This document shows positions 1-13,233 of a stretch of DNA of 64,000 nt, in pieces (position 1 is the first letter of the stretch; the number at the start of each line of letters is the position of its first letter). The DNA lies in the NCBI GenBank assembly GCA_033980235.1, contig CM067076.1, positions 36,075,709-36,139,708 on the forward strand. Reading direction: 5' to 3'. This DNA is from Diadema setosum. Lineage: Eukaryota; Echinodermata; Echinoidea; Diadematoida; Diadematidae. The position numbers and the translations under genes were made by a program. The notes beneath the pieces were generated by a model that was not told the origin of the DNA, searched no databases, and saw only the letters and a list, made by a program, of their open reading frames with translations.

Positions 1-339
1 TGTGTTCTCAATGTGCACGTTCTAACCACGTCTCAATCACATTTGATTGCCTGTACGTCCTTAGTGGAAGGTTAGAGAATTCCCAAACGGTCAAGTCTGG
101 TTTTTTTTTTTTTTTTTTTTTTGTACTGTCTCTATCCTAGTAATGTCGGAATGTACCTTCTTTGTGAAGAACTTGCCTGCTTTCATGTTGACACCAATAG
201 ACACGCCATCCCCCACCCCACCCCCAGTGCGATATTGTTGACCCTCGCAACATTCCTCGCCGGCATCAACTAAGTATACATCATTTGCATAATGGACCAG
301 CGACGGTAGGCAGCTTAAGATATTCCATGGAGAGAAATA

Positions 340-421
340 AAAAAGAGAAAGGAGGAGGATGAGGAAGAAGAAGGAGAAAACGAAGAAGAAGAAGAAGGAG
401 AAGAAGAAGGAGAAGAAAAGA
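340..421 (+). repeat. Purine-rich GAA/GAG tract
   Basis: About 80 bp of nearly pure purines built of GAAGAA, GGAGAA and GAGGAT units. Confidence 0.9.
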
Positions 422-3400
422 GTAACATATCAGTTTTAGTTTCTAAAGATATCTAGTCTGTCGTCTATAATGTGAATTTTTCTCTTTTTTTTTCTTTTAC
501 GAGAGTGCATTTGATGTCTTTTTTAATTTCATTGACAATGATTACTGTGTCGCCTTTCCTGCGGCTTTTCTGGGCTAAAAGCTCTGGAAGATGAAGGCAT
601 TCTGTGCTGGTTTGTAACGGCGTCTTACAATATTAGTTGACACCGTGCACTGTAAATACATTCTGGCGGACGGTGATAAGAAGAGAAGCTAACATAGAAT
701 ATATCTCGTTTCATCTCGCCTCAGTTATCTCAGAATTATGCAACCCACCCGGTTATAATGCATGGCTCATCCGTTTGTGCTATCAAAGGTTTAGCTAATC
801 AATTAGTTCTGAACTTAGTTCGCACGCACATTCACCACCATTACACATCAGAGTTTATTTTCCCCTGCTATCTTCGCAGCAGAATTTGTATTGTTTACCA
901 ATTTACCTACCTACCTTTTCCTCGGGCCGGCCATCTTTTCAAGCAATGCTTACAATGGCGACCCTCTGCATTATCATTTCTTAAATATAATATTGTTATT
1001 GTAATCCCAGCTGCATAGACATGCATACTGTAATATCATTAATTTCCTTTTATATCGTTGTTTATGCAAGTCAAACGACTCTGTTTCAAATATACTTTGT
1101 ATGTTTCCCATGTTCACGATTATTCAATTTATGTATATATTGATTTGCAGAAAATAAAGTATCTATCAAACAAACAACTTCTTTTCCTTTTATTCTTCAT
1201 CATTTTTCTTAGTATTACCATTTATTGTTAAATTTCGACGTTCGCTTATTTTGCGTTAATATACATTGTTGCAAATCAAATAATGATTTATAATTGAGTT
1301 TTCATTCTGTCGGAGTTCTATAAAGTTTTCATTTTTTTAAAGAATACTCCTGACATTTGATGAAGCGAAGATATGATGCGATAATTAGATAAGTCCTGGA
1401 TGATACCCCTTCCCCTCCCACGGCCCGTCGCCCTGTCTTCGATAGATCTTAAATTGACCAGTGTCTTTTGTTCCAGTCTGGATGTTTCTATCAACACTAT
1501 CACTCGTCATTGAAAAAAAAATATATAATAAGATATGCAAAATCATATACACAATTTTCGACTGGGAGTAGTAAAAGGGGTTATACACATGACCATCGCT
1601 ATGAGTTCGAACTATGCACACGATAAACGAATATTTCAGTTTGAATATATTCACAGACTCTACTTATGTGGGTGGTACAAAAGGGAAAAGGTCATCTTTT
1701 TCATTGAACTAATAAAATGAAATGTCTTAAAGAATGAAGGGTGGGAGAAGTGAAATGCATCAGCTCAACCTGAGACAGGTGAAGGCAATGATCATAAAAT
1801 TGCTTGAATTTTTTTTTTTATTTCTATACCGCTATGTCTGAGATGGTCCTTAAGTATGAGGTAGGAGAGAGGGTCACATTAATAGAGTTCACCTATTGCG
1901 AAGCGGCGAGTTGGCCGTGTGTTGTTGCTGATGGATATCGATCGTAGTTCCTAGGACATTTGTGTGATCGATAACACCCCCTTAACATAGGGACTGGGCC
2001 GCAGTCCCGAGGGACTCATATTAACTGGTAAGAATGACAGTATGGCGTCTAGAAGACATTAGGGGCACCTTCCGTTGCATTTTCTAGGCTATGAAGCGCG
2101 TAAAGAGCCAAACGACAACAAGAGAAGAGATAAAGAAGCCGCAAAAGATCTAACAAGACACCAAGGCCAATATTCAGCCTAGGTCCAGGAAATGAGAAAC
2201 TGCGTCACAGGTCTCTATTTCTCTTAGATCAAGGCCTATCGTTTGATGACGAGAGTGCAGTTTGTAAAAAGATATTCGGCGTACTCAGCCTGCATCTACA
2301 TAAGCAGTTAGATGACTTGCAGCTCCACCGTCATGTTTTACAATTCGTATATGTTTTGTGTAAGTTATATTATAACCACTGACAAGACTTCAATAAACTT
2401 GTATTCAAAAGTATTTACGTAATACCACTCAACTCCGCTCTAGACTTTGACGCAAAGCATATAGAGATCTTAGCCACGGTTTCATATTTACAAACCATCA
2501 TGGAAATTATTCTATACTGTCAGGGTGAATATCAGTAGGTCATTATATAGACGATATCGTCGTTTGTAACTTCATGTCTAGTAACCGTATTCTTTAGCAC
2601 GCTCGCATGCATCCATGCTCCAGTGGCTAGGAATGCCAATCTATTTGTTTTTGCCAGTTGTGATCGATAATCTATAACTAATGCACACGCACCATTTCTC
2701 TTGAACACATACTAACACGCTCTGACACACACAAACTCACACGCACACATACACACACACTTACACACACTTTCTTCCTTCTCCATATAGTAGGTTCAAG
2801 AAACCAATGCATCCATTTAAATAGTACATGCCTAGCTGGAACACATTCGATCGTTGTAGCCATAACAGCAAGAGATACACGTCACGTTTCATTGTCACTC
2901 CAAATTGCTGATGGTGGACGTAATTACCTCTTAGGATTCATGCCAAGCTTGTAACTCCTTTCCGCAGGCATGAACATAAAGAAACAAACCAACCTTCTTT
3001 TTTGACAGACAGGTGATCTAGCGACATCCGATACAACGCTTTAGGACCATGACGAGTATAGTTTCTTTAAATCGAGTTTTATTCTTCTTATTCGCCCATC
3101 TCAAATTGACATCGCGGGTTTACACAAGGACGCAGTATTTTACTCCGTAAAAGAATACAAAACATAAAACGGGGGCGGGACTTAAACAGTATGAGCAATC
3201 GCTAGTGTAAAATGTAAGTTATCACCAATGAAAAGAAAATAGTGTGTTCTTTATACTGCATGTAGAAAATTATCCAGTTTATGACTGGTCGAAGAAATGG
3301 CCATGACGTAAAATGTATCTAAATAATTTGTAAATTGTCTTTGCATAAAAATTACTATTGCATAGGTAAGATTTAAATTGTTCGTTAAGTTATTTGAGCC

Positions 3401-4477
3401 CATCAAAAGTTGAAATCGTCTCCAGACAAACTAACCAATACACAGTAAAGAAAAAAAACTTACATAATGCTCCACACATTACAAATAATATGAAAAAAAA
3501 AATATTGTCGATGCAATGAATGTAGCGAATATCTAAGCAAGCAAGAAACCACCTGTTACAGCAGTGAGGAACTGAGGTAAAAACAGGAAGAGTAAAGTCC
3601 TGTTATTATTGTGATTAAGAAACTAGAGTAAACAGCAAAGGATTCGCCTTTAAATAGGAAAAGAAACATGCAAAGTTTCAGTTTCAGTTTCAGTAAGTTT
3701 GATTTCTCCACTTATACATAACATAAATACTGATTGTTAAGTATAACAATATCAAACATATTTTTCACAAATCATGAAAATATATACAAGATTTAACATT
3801 TCAAGTTTATTATCGTGTGAAATAATACATGAACTTCATTATACAGATCTTTAAGTGTACAGGCGGGGGAGACCGTTACCAATAAGCAAAATGTTTGACT
3901 TGGACAACGGCCTCTGAACATATATGCCTTGTAATTATTTTTTTTAAACTAAATGGAACGGAACACACACATGTAGAACAAAATAACGGACATCTTCAAG
4001 TGTTTTAAATGTCATTTGACCAAAAAGGTACAAAAGGTAGGATGTATTAAAGACGAAAAAAAAAGAGAAAAGAATAAGGGACTTGAATGGGATGAGTAGA
4101 GAGAAGAGAGAAGAAGAGACGAGAAGCGATGAGATACAGTGTTCAGGAGTTGGGAGCTAACAAAAGCGTAATTTCTAATTCGGGTGGTAAATTGCGGGTG
4201 GTACTTTGCGAAAAGAACATTTTTATAGGATGATTTAAAACGTTCTTAACAAAAACTGTGTTTATAGTAATCATTCAGTGAGTTCCATACATCTGGACCA
4301 TGATGTCTTATAGAATTTTGAGCTATAATGAGTGAGATACACCGGAACCTGTTGTTAGAAATACTCATCGGATGGCGTCTCGTCACCATGGACCGACAAA
4401 GTTTTGCTTGATTATTTTGGGTCATAATTATGATTTTCTCCTTTTCTTTAGGGCCTACTGCTTCTATTTCCTGGCCC

Positions 4478-4533
4478 TCTCCGTCTGTCTGTCTGTCTGT
4501 CTCGCTATCCCTCTTTCTTACTTTCTTTCTATT

Positions 4534-4564
<31 letters not shown>

Positions 4565-4624
4565 GTATCTCTCTCTCTCTCTCTCTCTCTCTAGCTATCT
4601 ATCCACTTACACCCCCCCCCCCCC
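4478..4624 (+). repeat. Compound (GTCT)n / (CT)n / poly-C simple repeat
   Basis: TCTG units from 4484, then CT-rich sequence with a pure (CT)n at about 4569..4592 and a run of 13 C at 4612..4624. The open frame crossing it is composition-driven. Confidence 0.92.
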
Positions 4625-7600
4625 GTTCGGAAGGCAAGCCTGTGTTTCCATGACACGCTTGAGGTGAAATAATCTGCTCCTAAATGACATTACCAGGAAC
4701 ACGTTAAGCGATAATCGTTTGCACATCCCCCTGTCTTCGTACGCCGTCTTGCATATGAAATATTATAATTTGATTTACAAAAATGGGTCAAAATTTCAGA
4801 GGATAACACTTAAAGGATTTGGTACAAATTATCGCATCACCTCGGTATGTAACAACCCATCTTAAGTAGAAGAGTTGTTGATTGGTGTGCGATAAAAGAG
4901 TTGATGGCCTGTTTTGAAGGACTGGCGAATGTGGAAACGATATCGGGATCAATTGGCGTAAATTGCTTTGGAGCACATACTTCTAGGTACTTAAGCCAGG
5001 ACAAAGAGTCTCAAAACCTGCGAGATAGAGCCTGATGTGCAAAGATCTATAACTATTCCTTACAATGCCCTAAAATGACTTCTTTATCAATGTCTTTCTT
5101 TGTCTCGAACTTGCATTATCGAAGCCTTAAAACCAATCGACATTATCGGAGAGCTTTCAGTGTGGAGATAAAAAGGCCACCATAATCACATTTCTCCAAT
5201 CCTTACCTTACGAAAAGCAAAGAGGCATTTAATGACAGTAATTTCTTTCTCAGTGTAGGGATACACGTTTTATAGGGTCAAATAGACTTCAAACTTAGGG
5301 CACCTTCGTTGATGTATGTGTACATGTCGTGTAGAAATGCACATTCAAAGATGATGATTGATTGATTAATTTTATTTCCGCAATAGGAAAATAAGTCAAT
5401 TACTTAACACTGAAAAATTGAAAGAAATTGTCACAAACGTATATTAAACTGCGGCTGTACTCGCTGTATGGTCCTACTCAGCTCCGCCCTCATGACCTGG
5501 CCGCTCTAAGGAAGGGTCCAGAAGAAAATTCGCCAGGGTACCGTTTTATCAAAAGATATAATCGATTATAAACTTCCTTACCACACAGGCTGCCATAGAC
5601 TTATGATAGAAAATCAACTCTATAATTAATTACGATTTTTCATGAAACAGGACTTCTGTGTATTAAATATTAACTTTAAGATGTATTACTTCAATACAAA
5701 ATCTAAATACCATCATTTCTCACAATTCCTTATTTCATGCAAAATATCACAATAAGCCTAATCTCTACATGCTCAAAAAATATAGACATCAGAGCCTAGA
5801 AAAATACATGTAAAAACATGAACTTAGGAATTCTGTTCTTACATAAACACGATCCTGTATAACTAAAAGAGAAACTAAAAGTTCTTATATTTTACACTGA
5901 TCTCTATAAGTTTGATTAAGAAGAAACACAATTGCTGATTAACCAATAGTTATAAGAAAAAGTGGATAAGTGATGAAACTATAGTCAACATCAAATCAGA
6001 AAGCCTCAAGCAAACTGTGTAACTACTAGTATTGCAGATGTGAGCGGAGCTTACACAAACTGTTCAGGCATGATAACATTTTCGCCTGACACCCGGAAGA
6101 CAACAATTATTAATCAATAATTATACTTTCGTGAAGATTAGAGATACATTTCTCATTTCAATTTGCGCAATTATTTGTATTCAAATGTTTGTTTCAATTG
6201 TTAACTTGCAATTGCATTTTCGTTGGAAATTAAATGAAATGCAAATGATTTCCGGAATATCACTTTTAATGGCTTCTTTAGTAATAAGAAGACAGTAAAA
6301 GACGTGAGAGTTTGAAAAATATTTTGTTTCAGTACTTACTTATGAACTTCGTATGACTTGTGTTGATTTTTCTAGTCACTATCCCAATATTTATCTTGAT
6401 AGATTGAAATTTGTTTCACATCTTACATAGATATTTAATGAATAAAAATGTACCCTATCCTTCTACCGGATTGGTCCACTACCTTCGACAAATACGATTC
6501 TTGAGTTTGCAGAGGAGCTATAGGAGAAAGGAGCATCAATAAAAACCACGTGAGAAGAAAGGAAGGACATGTGATTGCTACTTCTTTGGATGTCTACATA
6601 GCTACTAACTGAATGTGAAGTAGCCTCCCCTGACCACGATGTCTATTCTCAAGTAGGTCACCTCAAGAAATGTCCTAAGAAACTTCTTGCAACAATTAGT
6701 CATTCAAGGCTTCATGTCTTTTCACAATATTTCCCTCCCCATACCCTATGTTAATGACGCAAACTTCAATTTTTCGTTGTGTTCCACCCCTCGATTATTG
6801 ATCACCGCCTTGTGGTAGGACAAAAGCAGGCAACGGTCGAATGTCTTCGCGGAAACCCGATGAAGAGTGTTTGTTCAGCCTCATTAGTGTGTGTGTGTGG
6901 GATCGGCGAAAAGAGCAATGGAAAGAAAGAATGCCAAGACTTTTGCCGTCTAGACAGACTGACGAAATTATGAGAACGAATACCAAAAGAAAAGAACACA
7001 TGCAGTCAGGGAAGTTGTGATGAATCGTTGCTTATTCAGATTCATCAAGCGTTTGTTATAGTTTGACGCTAATCTGACAGCCATAGATGGAGTAGTATGC
7101 ATAAAGCCACCTCTCGGTATTCTCCCAGACAGTACGTTTTGTGAAAAATCAACGACGCTGTATGTCGAAGTTGCCACCACTCTGCTCCTTTCCCTTCTTC
7201 TGCTTAATTTATTGTTTAATTCCGCCTCCTTCTTTCTCTTTCTCTCATGGATGATTTTTTAATGATATAAACTTTCACGAAGATGGCAGTAACATGTAAA
7301 CTTCTTGTGGAATCGCTTTCTTTGTTTTACCCAGAAATCCCTCTAAATGTGTTCCCTTTCCCGTCACTTAATGTTTAATGTGCGAATCGAAATGGGTGAA
7401 GTTCGAGCAGGTTTTCACTGGCCAATGGGAAGATATGTCCCTTAGTTCGACAGATATCGAGGGCATCCCAGTATACAGCATAGACATTATGAATAATAAT
7501 CGAGTTAATGGACATGACGTCATTGTGACGTACTTTCACATGATTCGATCATTGGTAACATTCTCCACTGAATTAGTCAAAGAGTCCGGAATGGAATTCC

Positions 7601-8659
7601 TAAATTACACACCTTCCACCTGCATGGTGTAGATTCAAATATCTATCCTACCTCATCATTTTTTGTAATACCTAAAAATGTGGTCCAATGTCTGCCGTGA
7701 CTCTTGAATGTGTCATTGTTTTCATTTGCTCTCTTTAAAAAATACTGTATTTACATATGAATTTACGCCATAATTTAACACAGTTTTCCATTCTTCATGT
7801 ATGTCATTGTTGTAATCAGGTAACGATGTATTTTTTGGTGGCTTTATAGTGCTAGCAGTTCACCAGCAGTGTCTAAAGCATCAATGGAATTCTGCGAAAT
7901 CGTCATGCACCTACTACAAGAACAGATTAGAATGTTGTTGTTGTTTTTTGTCGATGATTTGTGACTGGTGTGTATTGTTCATTTTAGGTTCTAAGGAAGC
8001 GATATGAAAGCCTAGTTTACCATTAAGTATGACAAACCGAGATATTTCAAACCTGTTTCCCCTTCTTTCTCCCCTTCCTTGCCAAATGCTAAGTTTTTAT
8101 TGATTTGGATTAACGCCGAATGCCCTCAGTAATTGCAGAAATGGTACATGGATCGATGACGGTCCGTTTCGACGGGCAGCCGAAGTGAAGAGGAGCTGAA
8201 AGAGGGACAGGGATTTGGGGGGGGGGGGTGTGCAGATAGCGTCAGTATGTAGTTTAAGTCCACTCAGACTTTACAGTCTTCCGCTCGCCACACGTAGCAA
8301 TTATCCTAAACGTGTTTCACTGTTGGGTTTGTCAATTTGTAGTAGGGATTAGGCAGTTGAATTAACATTAAGCCTGATGCAGTTCGATGAGTTGATTACT
8401 TATTGTTTACCTTTCTCTCGTTGGAGAATGTATAAGCAAGACCGGTTGACAGTTCGATCGATGTTAGAAAGTCTCCTTTCTTTTTGGTTTGTTTTGAATT
8501 TGTTTGGTTTTCCTTACACCTAAGACATTCAAGCGTTGCATTTTTCAAACATCACAAGAGCAGTGACCGGCATTCCAGTTTAGTCACACATCATTGATTT
8601 CTAGAGAGTAATACATACATACGATATACATGTATATATACAGTGATATAAATTATATA

Positions 8660-9669
8660 CACTCAGCAAAAAAAGAAAGTAAACACTTTTTTGAGGTCAT
8701 ATTTTTCGTAGAAGATTTTGATAAAAATCAGAGTATTATATACCATATTAAAGTTAATTTAATTATCTATTAAGCTAATAGGTTAATTAAAAAGAAAACT
8801 TTACGCATGAGTGAGCACATTCGTTTTTGTCCTCCAAGGCACAAAATTAAAAATTGCAAAAATTGACAAGTTAAATTTCGTTTGCAAATGCCCTTCACGA
8901 TAACATTGACAACAAAAGACCAATTTAAAACAATGAGAGACGTGAATAAAATAGCAAAAATAAGTTTTTGTTCTCTTTATCTCTGTATAACCTCTTAAAA
9001 AAAGCAAAGTGGGAAACTAAATGGGGAAATAAGAAATTTCTTTCAAGTCAAACTTCACATGACAGGGGAAATAATAAGCATAAAGGTGACTAAATGAGCA
9101 GAATTTTTTTATTCATTTCTGTTAATCTAGTGATTTAAGAATCCATGAGACAATTTCAAGAGCCAAACATTATTTACAATTTCCTATTTGAAAAAAAGTT
9201 CAAATTTCTATCAATTTGTGTTAATTAATTACTTCTTCTCTTATTTCATTTGAATTTAGATTTGACAAAAGATTCTTGATTTGACAAAAGATTTTGTATT
9301 TTCCTCCAACATCTTTAGCCTTCACTGATAATTTTGGCTTTAAAGATATCATAGAGATCAATGGTTTATTTTTGCAACTTGATTCATGTTTCATTTTGTG
9401 TGAAATGTGTTGTTTGTTCTTATTGCTCTATGGGAAAGCACATACGCATGAATGACAACTTGCTCAGTTTTGAAATTTTTAATTTTGTGCCCTGGAAGAG
9501 AAAAACAAAGGTGTTCACTCATGCGTAAAATTTCCCTTTTTGTTGACCTACAAGGTTGATAGCCAATTAAATTACCTTTGATATGGTATATAATGCATTA
9601 GCTTTCAGCCAAATATTCTATGAGAAATCTAAACTTGAAAAAGCGTTTACTTTCTTTTTTTGCTGAGTG
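8660..9669. mobile_element. Foldback MITE (CACTCAGC ends, TA target duplication)
   Basis: 1010 bp between TA dinucleotides (8658..8659 and 9670..9671). The ends are CACTCAGCAAAAAAAGAAAG and its inverse. Inverted similarity extends at least 150 bp inward: ACGCATGAGTGAGCAC (about 8803) pairs with GTTCACTCATGCGT near 9520, and GGCACAAAATTAAAAAT pairs with ATTTTTAATTTTGTGCC. No transposase frame. The TA duplication suggests mobilisation by a Tc1/mariner-type enzyme. Confidence 0.85.
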
Positions 9670-10129
9670 TATAAATGTTGATTCGCCAGTAGGCAGGTAG
9701 GTATTTCACTTTATGCTAACAGTGTTCCATGGACAATCGTGTGCAAAGGTTCAGTGCTGTAATGTATTATACTGGTATACTACTTGAAATTGAAAACCTA
9801 TGCATTTCAATGCATTTCACCTATACCTACCATGCCTACTGCATCGGCGCTATCGAAAGAAAAATACAGATTACGTGGTTACAGGTTTTCAAATCATTTT
9901 CTAACAATTCCGTCCCAGCTTCTAATGTATGCAATTACCATGTATCATTTACTATGGGGGCGTGGTGACACATACTGTAGTCAGCATGAATGTCACTTTC
10001 CTAGTTCCCTTTTTGACGTCATTGTGTGTAATTGATAGTAGTGTATGCTGTTTCTACAAACGAGGCGTTACTCTCCACACAAGGCTGTAAATAGAATACA
10101 AGAACAGCACAAGCTTAAGACAACTAAGA

Positions 10130-10310
10130 AGAACAGGGAGAAAAAAAAGAGGGGAAGATGTTTAAAAACTGTAGGGAGAAAAGAAGAAGAAGAAAGAAAA
10201 ATAAAAGGAACAAGAAGAAGAATGAGGAGAAAGAAGAAGAAGTGGAGAAGAGGAAAACAATGACGAAAAAAAGAAAGAGAGGGTGGAAGAGAGGTTAGTG
10301 GAGGAAGCAA
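10130..10310 (+). repeat. Purine-rich tract
   Basis: A long A/G-biased strand (GAAGAAGAAG, GAGAAGAGG units). It produces artefactual Lys/Arg-rich frames on one strand and Leu/Phe-rich frames on the other. Confidence 0.85.
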
Positions 10311-11949
10311 TGCTGCAATAGGCCTACATTGTGTGGAGAGCCAATGTAGAATGTGATGAATATAAAGACGTTTTCTCTTCTCATTAATCGTGTCTCTTTC
10401 GCTCTCTGTCTTTGTTTCTCTCTTTTTCTATTCCTATACATCTATATCCATTTTGCTGTTTATCTTCTTCTTTCTCCTTCTCTTTTCCATTCTCTCTCTC
10501 CTTTCTCAAATGCGCTGGTCAGCAACAGACTTATTTGTTTTATATTATACCCTTCATTGATGTCCCAGATTTGAGCTGTGCATAGTTGAAATAGAACATA
10601 CACTTTTCTTTTCTAGAGTGTAAATGTGTATAAGACTGACCGGACACGAGGTTTTAGATCGTACAGTTTCCCTTCAAGGATGGACCGATAGAGACAGAGA
10701 ATGAATTGGAGAGTACTCTGGCCCGGCACAAATACTAGCGAGGAAATCAAATCTAGAGAAGTTTGTGCAAATAGTGTCTTTCTGAATGGCGTCAGCTGAT
10801 ACAACCCTGGTGCACTTATAATCGAACTATCTTGACAGGTCTGGATCAGACCAGCACCTGGAGGTGACGAGGACTGAGCGACATGGATATCCGTCATTTC
10901 ATCTTCTTTCTTCCTCTTTCTTCTCTTCTTTTTTTTCTGTCCTTCTTTTGTCTGTTTTTCTCTTCATATAACCATGTGACAGAGGATGACGTCCAGGTTG
11001 AATCAAAAATTCTATACATTTGGAAAGCCTTCTCCACACTTTTTAAGTGTAAAGATTTTATAGAAAGGAAAGTAAAAACGGTGTTTTCCCCAGATTGGTA
11101 CCCTAGAACATACAATGTATTGTGAGAATCTTTGCGATGAAGTAATAGCCTGTGACTAAAAATCTGTAGATATATTTGAACATTTATTCAATTATAATGA
11201 TTGTATGATGATACAAAAATCAGTTCTTTTAGACTGTTAAATACTACCCACTAATCCAGATATTGCAGTATTGTTGTTGAGTATTTGTATATCCTCTTTT
11301 TCCTCCGTTGACTCAGAGAAATTATTACTATTTCTGTTTACCAAATGTTGTTAACATCATGAGTAACATTTAAGTTACATACAAAGAACCCACTCCCTAG
11401 CTCTCTGAAGCTGTGCTTTAAGTACTCAGTCCCGCAGGAGAATCTTTCCTCTATTAACTCAAGACGAGAAGACGTGTCGATCTAACCGATTCATTGCCAT
11501 ACAGGCCGGAAGAAGATGCAATAACATGGAATTCTTAGCGAGGAAACAACTCAACGGTCAAGCTGTTATTTTATGTCAATGGAGGCGTGATCTTGGACAA
11601 CTGTTATCAGCTTTCCTGCGTGGTGCTCAACATCGAACGCAGCAAGGTGGAGCAATTGTTGTGGTCAAATGATTACTGTTTTACTCCTGTGTCGATTAGA
11701 TTACAGAGGTTCGTCCCGAGAGAAATGGAATAACCACTGTGATACCAGAGGGACCCATTAGCATGCTTCATAGGATCAACGGGTGGTTTAGATTGAAGTA
11801 ATATGTAAGGAATTCACATGTCTAAGAAGGAAGTGATCACACCACTGCATATGTGAGGACGATCGTTTGACACTGACGATTGTCGGTGACAGTGACGGGT
11901 CTTACTCTAAATCGGTGGTGGTGATGATGATAAGGTCTGCGACGACAGT

Positions 11950-11970
11950 GATAGATAGATAGAGAGATAT

Positions 11971-12011
<41 letters not shown>

Positions 12012-12190
12012 CGGATAGATAGATAAATGGATAGATAGATAGATAGATGGACAGATAGATAGATAGATAGATAGATATATGAATAGATAGATACATAGAT
12101 ACATACATATATATATACAATGTATATACATACATACATACATTCATACATACACGCACACATACATACATACATACACACTCATACATG
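11950..12190 (+). repeat. (GATA)n compound microsatellite followed by CATA repeats
   Basis: ATAG units from 11950 to about 12105 with few interruptions, then ATATAC and CATA units to about 12190. Frames reading Tyr-Leu-Ser-Ile repeats on the - strand are microsatellite translations. Confidence 0.95.
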
Positions 12191-13062
12191 CGCACAACAT
12201 AATATTATGCACAGTAGGGGGCAAAAGAAACACTGTTATTCTGATACTGAAGTTTTTAGAGCGGTACAAAAATATAATAATATCTGAGATTATGGATTGT
12301 ATAGAATATAACATATTGCGGAGGTCTTCATCAATTTAAAAGGACTGTTTGGGGATATATTCGGTGTTTTGTTCGTGAAACGTACTTTTATGTACTCCGG
12401 TATTCCGCAGAACCACAATGTGTGCCAGGAATCTGGGTTAGTGTGCTTACTTCATGCTAGTCCCATGTTAGAGAGATCCATTGGGGGATCAAGTCGGGTT
12501 ATCGGGTTGCCAAGCCGCTTCCGGGACGCCCCTGTCTGTGCATATCTGGTGTGAGACGCTGGCCCGACGCCACAGCACACCACACTAGAGAACTCCGGTA
12601 AGATATACCTATGTGTTCATTAATGTAGAAGCTGTCAGGGTTAGACCGGATACGATACGATCATATCCATTGTGACTACCATCATCATAATCATTACCAA
12701 GTCAATTTTGGCGCCATTATGCTATGAGACTTTTTCTGCCTGCCTTTTTCAATACATACTGACTATAAATATGTCAAGTGAACATATCATCACCAGCGAT
12801 TATAAGGTTCAATAGCTTATCTAAATGTTGGAGAATGGGGACGCAAACACACGCTCACTCAGCGCACAGGAAAGAGACTGGATGCGTTGTACAGTCACTA
12901 GAATTTCTTTATACGTGCTAATCTGTTGGCTGCGCAAACGTCCGTTGAATTATTTAGCAATGACATCAACATGCAGATGACTTTGGTCGCTCTCGGAAGA
13001 AATGTGACTTTAATGACCTTGAAATAATATATGTCTCATTAGTAATTTGCAATAAACTGTCA

Positions 13063-13233
13063 TTATGCGCGTTGATGAAGTTGATAAGAGGGTAACTTTT
13101 TGTTCTTGCTGTTGATGTTTTTGGAGACAGTGATTTCTTTTTTCTTGGTGTTCATGCTGTCGACAGCGGTGTTGTTGCCACCGAAGTTTGTACCAGAAGT
13201 CGGATTGTAGGACAATGCCATAGAGTCTGTAGT
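13063..13233 (-). CDS. Candidate small coding exon, unrecognised
   Basis: On the - strand an ATG at 13233 opens MSGGPSDTTDSMALSYNPTS and runs 56 codons, ending SYQLHQRA and TAA. The frame extends upstream to include MLTKRAD. Codon use is balanced (many C-ending codons), the composition is Ser/Asn/Thr/Lys-rich, and there is no low-complexity repeat, unlike other frames nearby. I recognise no family. No convincing splice sites, poly(A) signal or promoter were found, so it may be chance or a fragment of a gene or transposon. Confidence 0.25.
   Translation of the reverse strand, partial: TTDSMALSYNPTSGTNFGGNNTAVDSMNTKKKEITVSKNINSKNKKLPSYQLHQRA

Larger units (their letters stand above)
1..8657. 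other. Non-coding stretch, no gene supported
   Basis: Holds a poly-T (about 101..122), a purine-rich GAA/GAG tract (340..421), a (GTCT)n/(CT)n/poly-C block (4478..4624), short LINE-like tails (TTTCAG repeats 3675..3694; GATT repeats near 5352) and a G-run (8218..8228). Open frames are short, low-complexity or lack splice context. AATAAA at 2392 and 1154 could end transcripts or dead elements, but nothing supports a gene. Confidence 0.6.

Noticed and set aside
1880..2410. Possible LTR or last exon ending in AATAAA at 2392
   Set aside because: No second LTR copy, primer-binding site or coding frame could be found.
11837..12195. Several overlapping minus-strand frames of 78-114 codons rich in Tyr-Leu-Ser-Ile
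   Set aside because: They are translations of the GATA/CATA microsatellite in all three frames.
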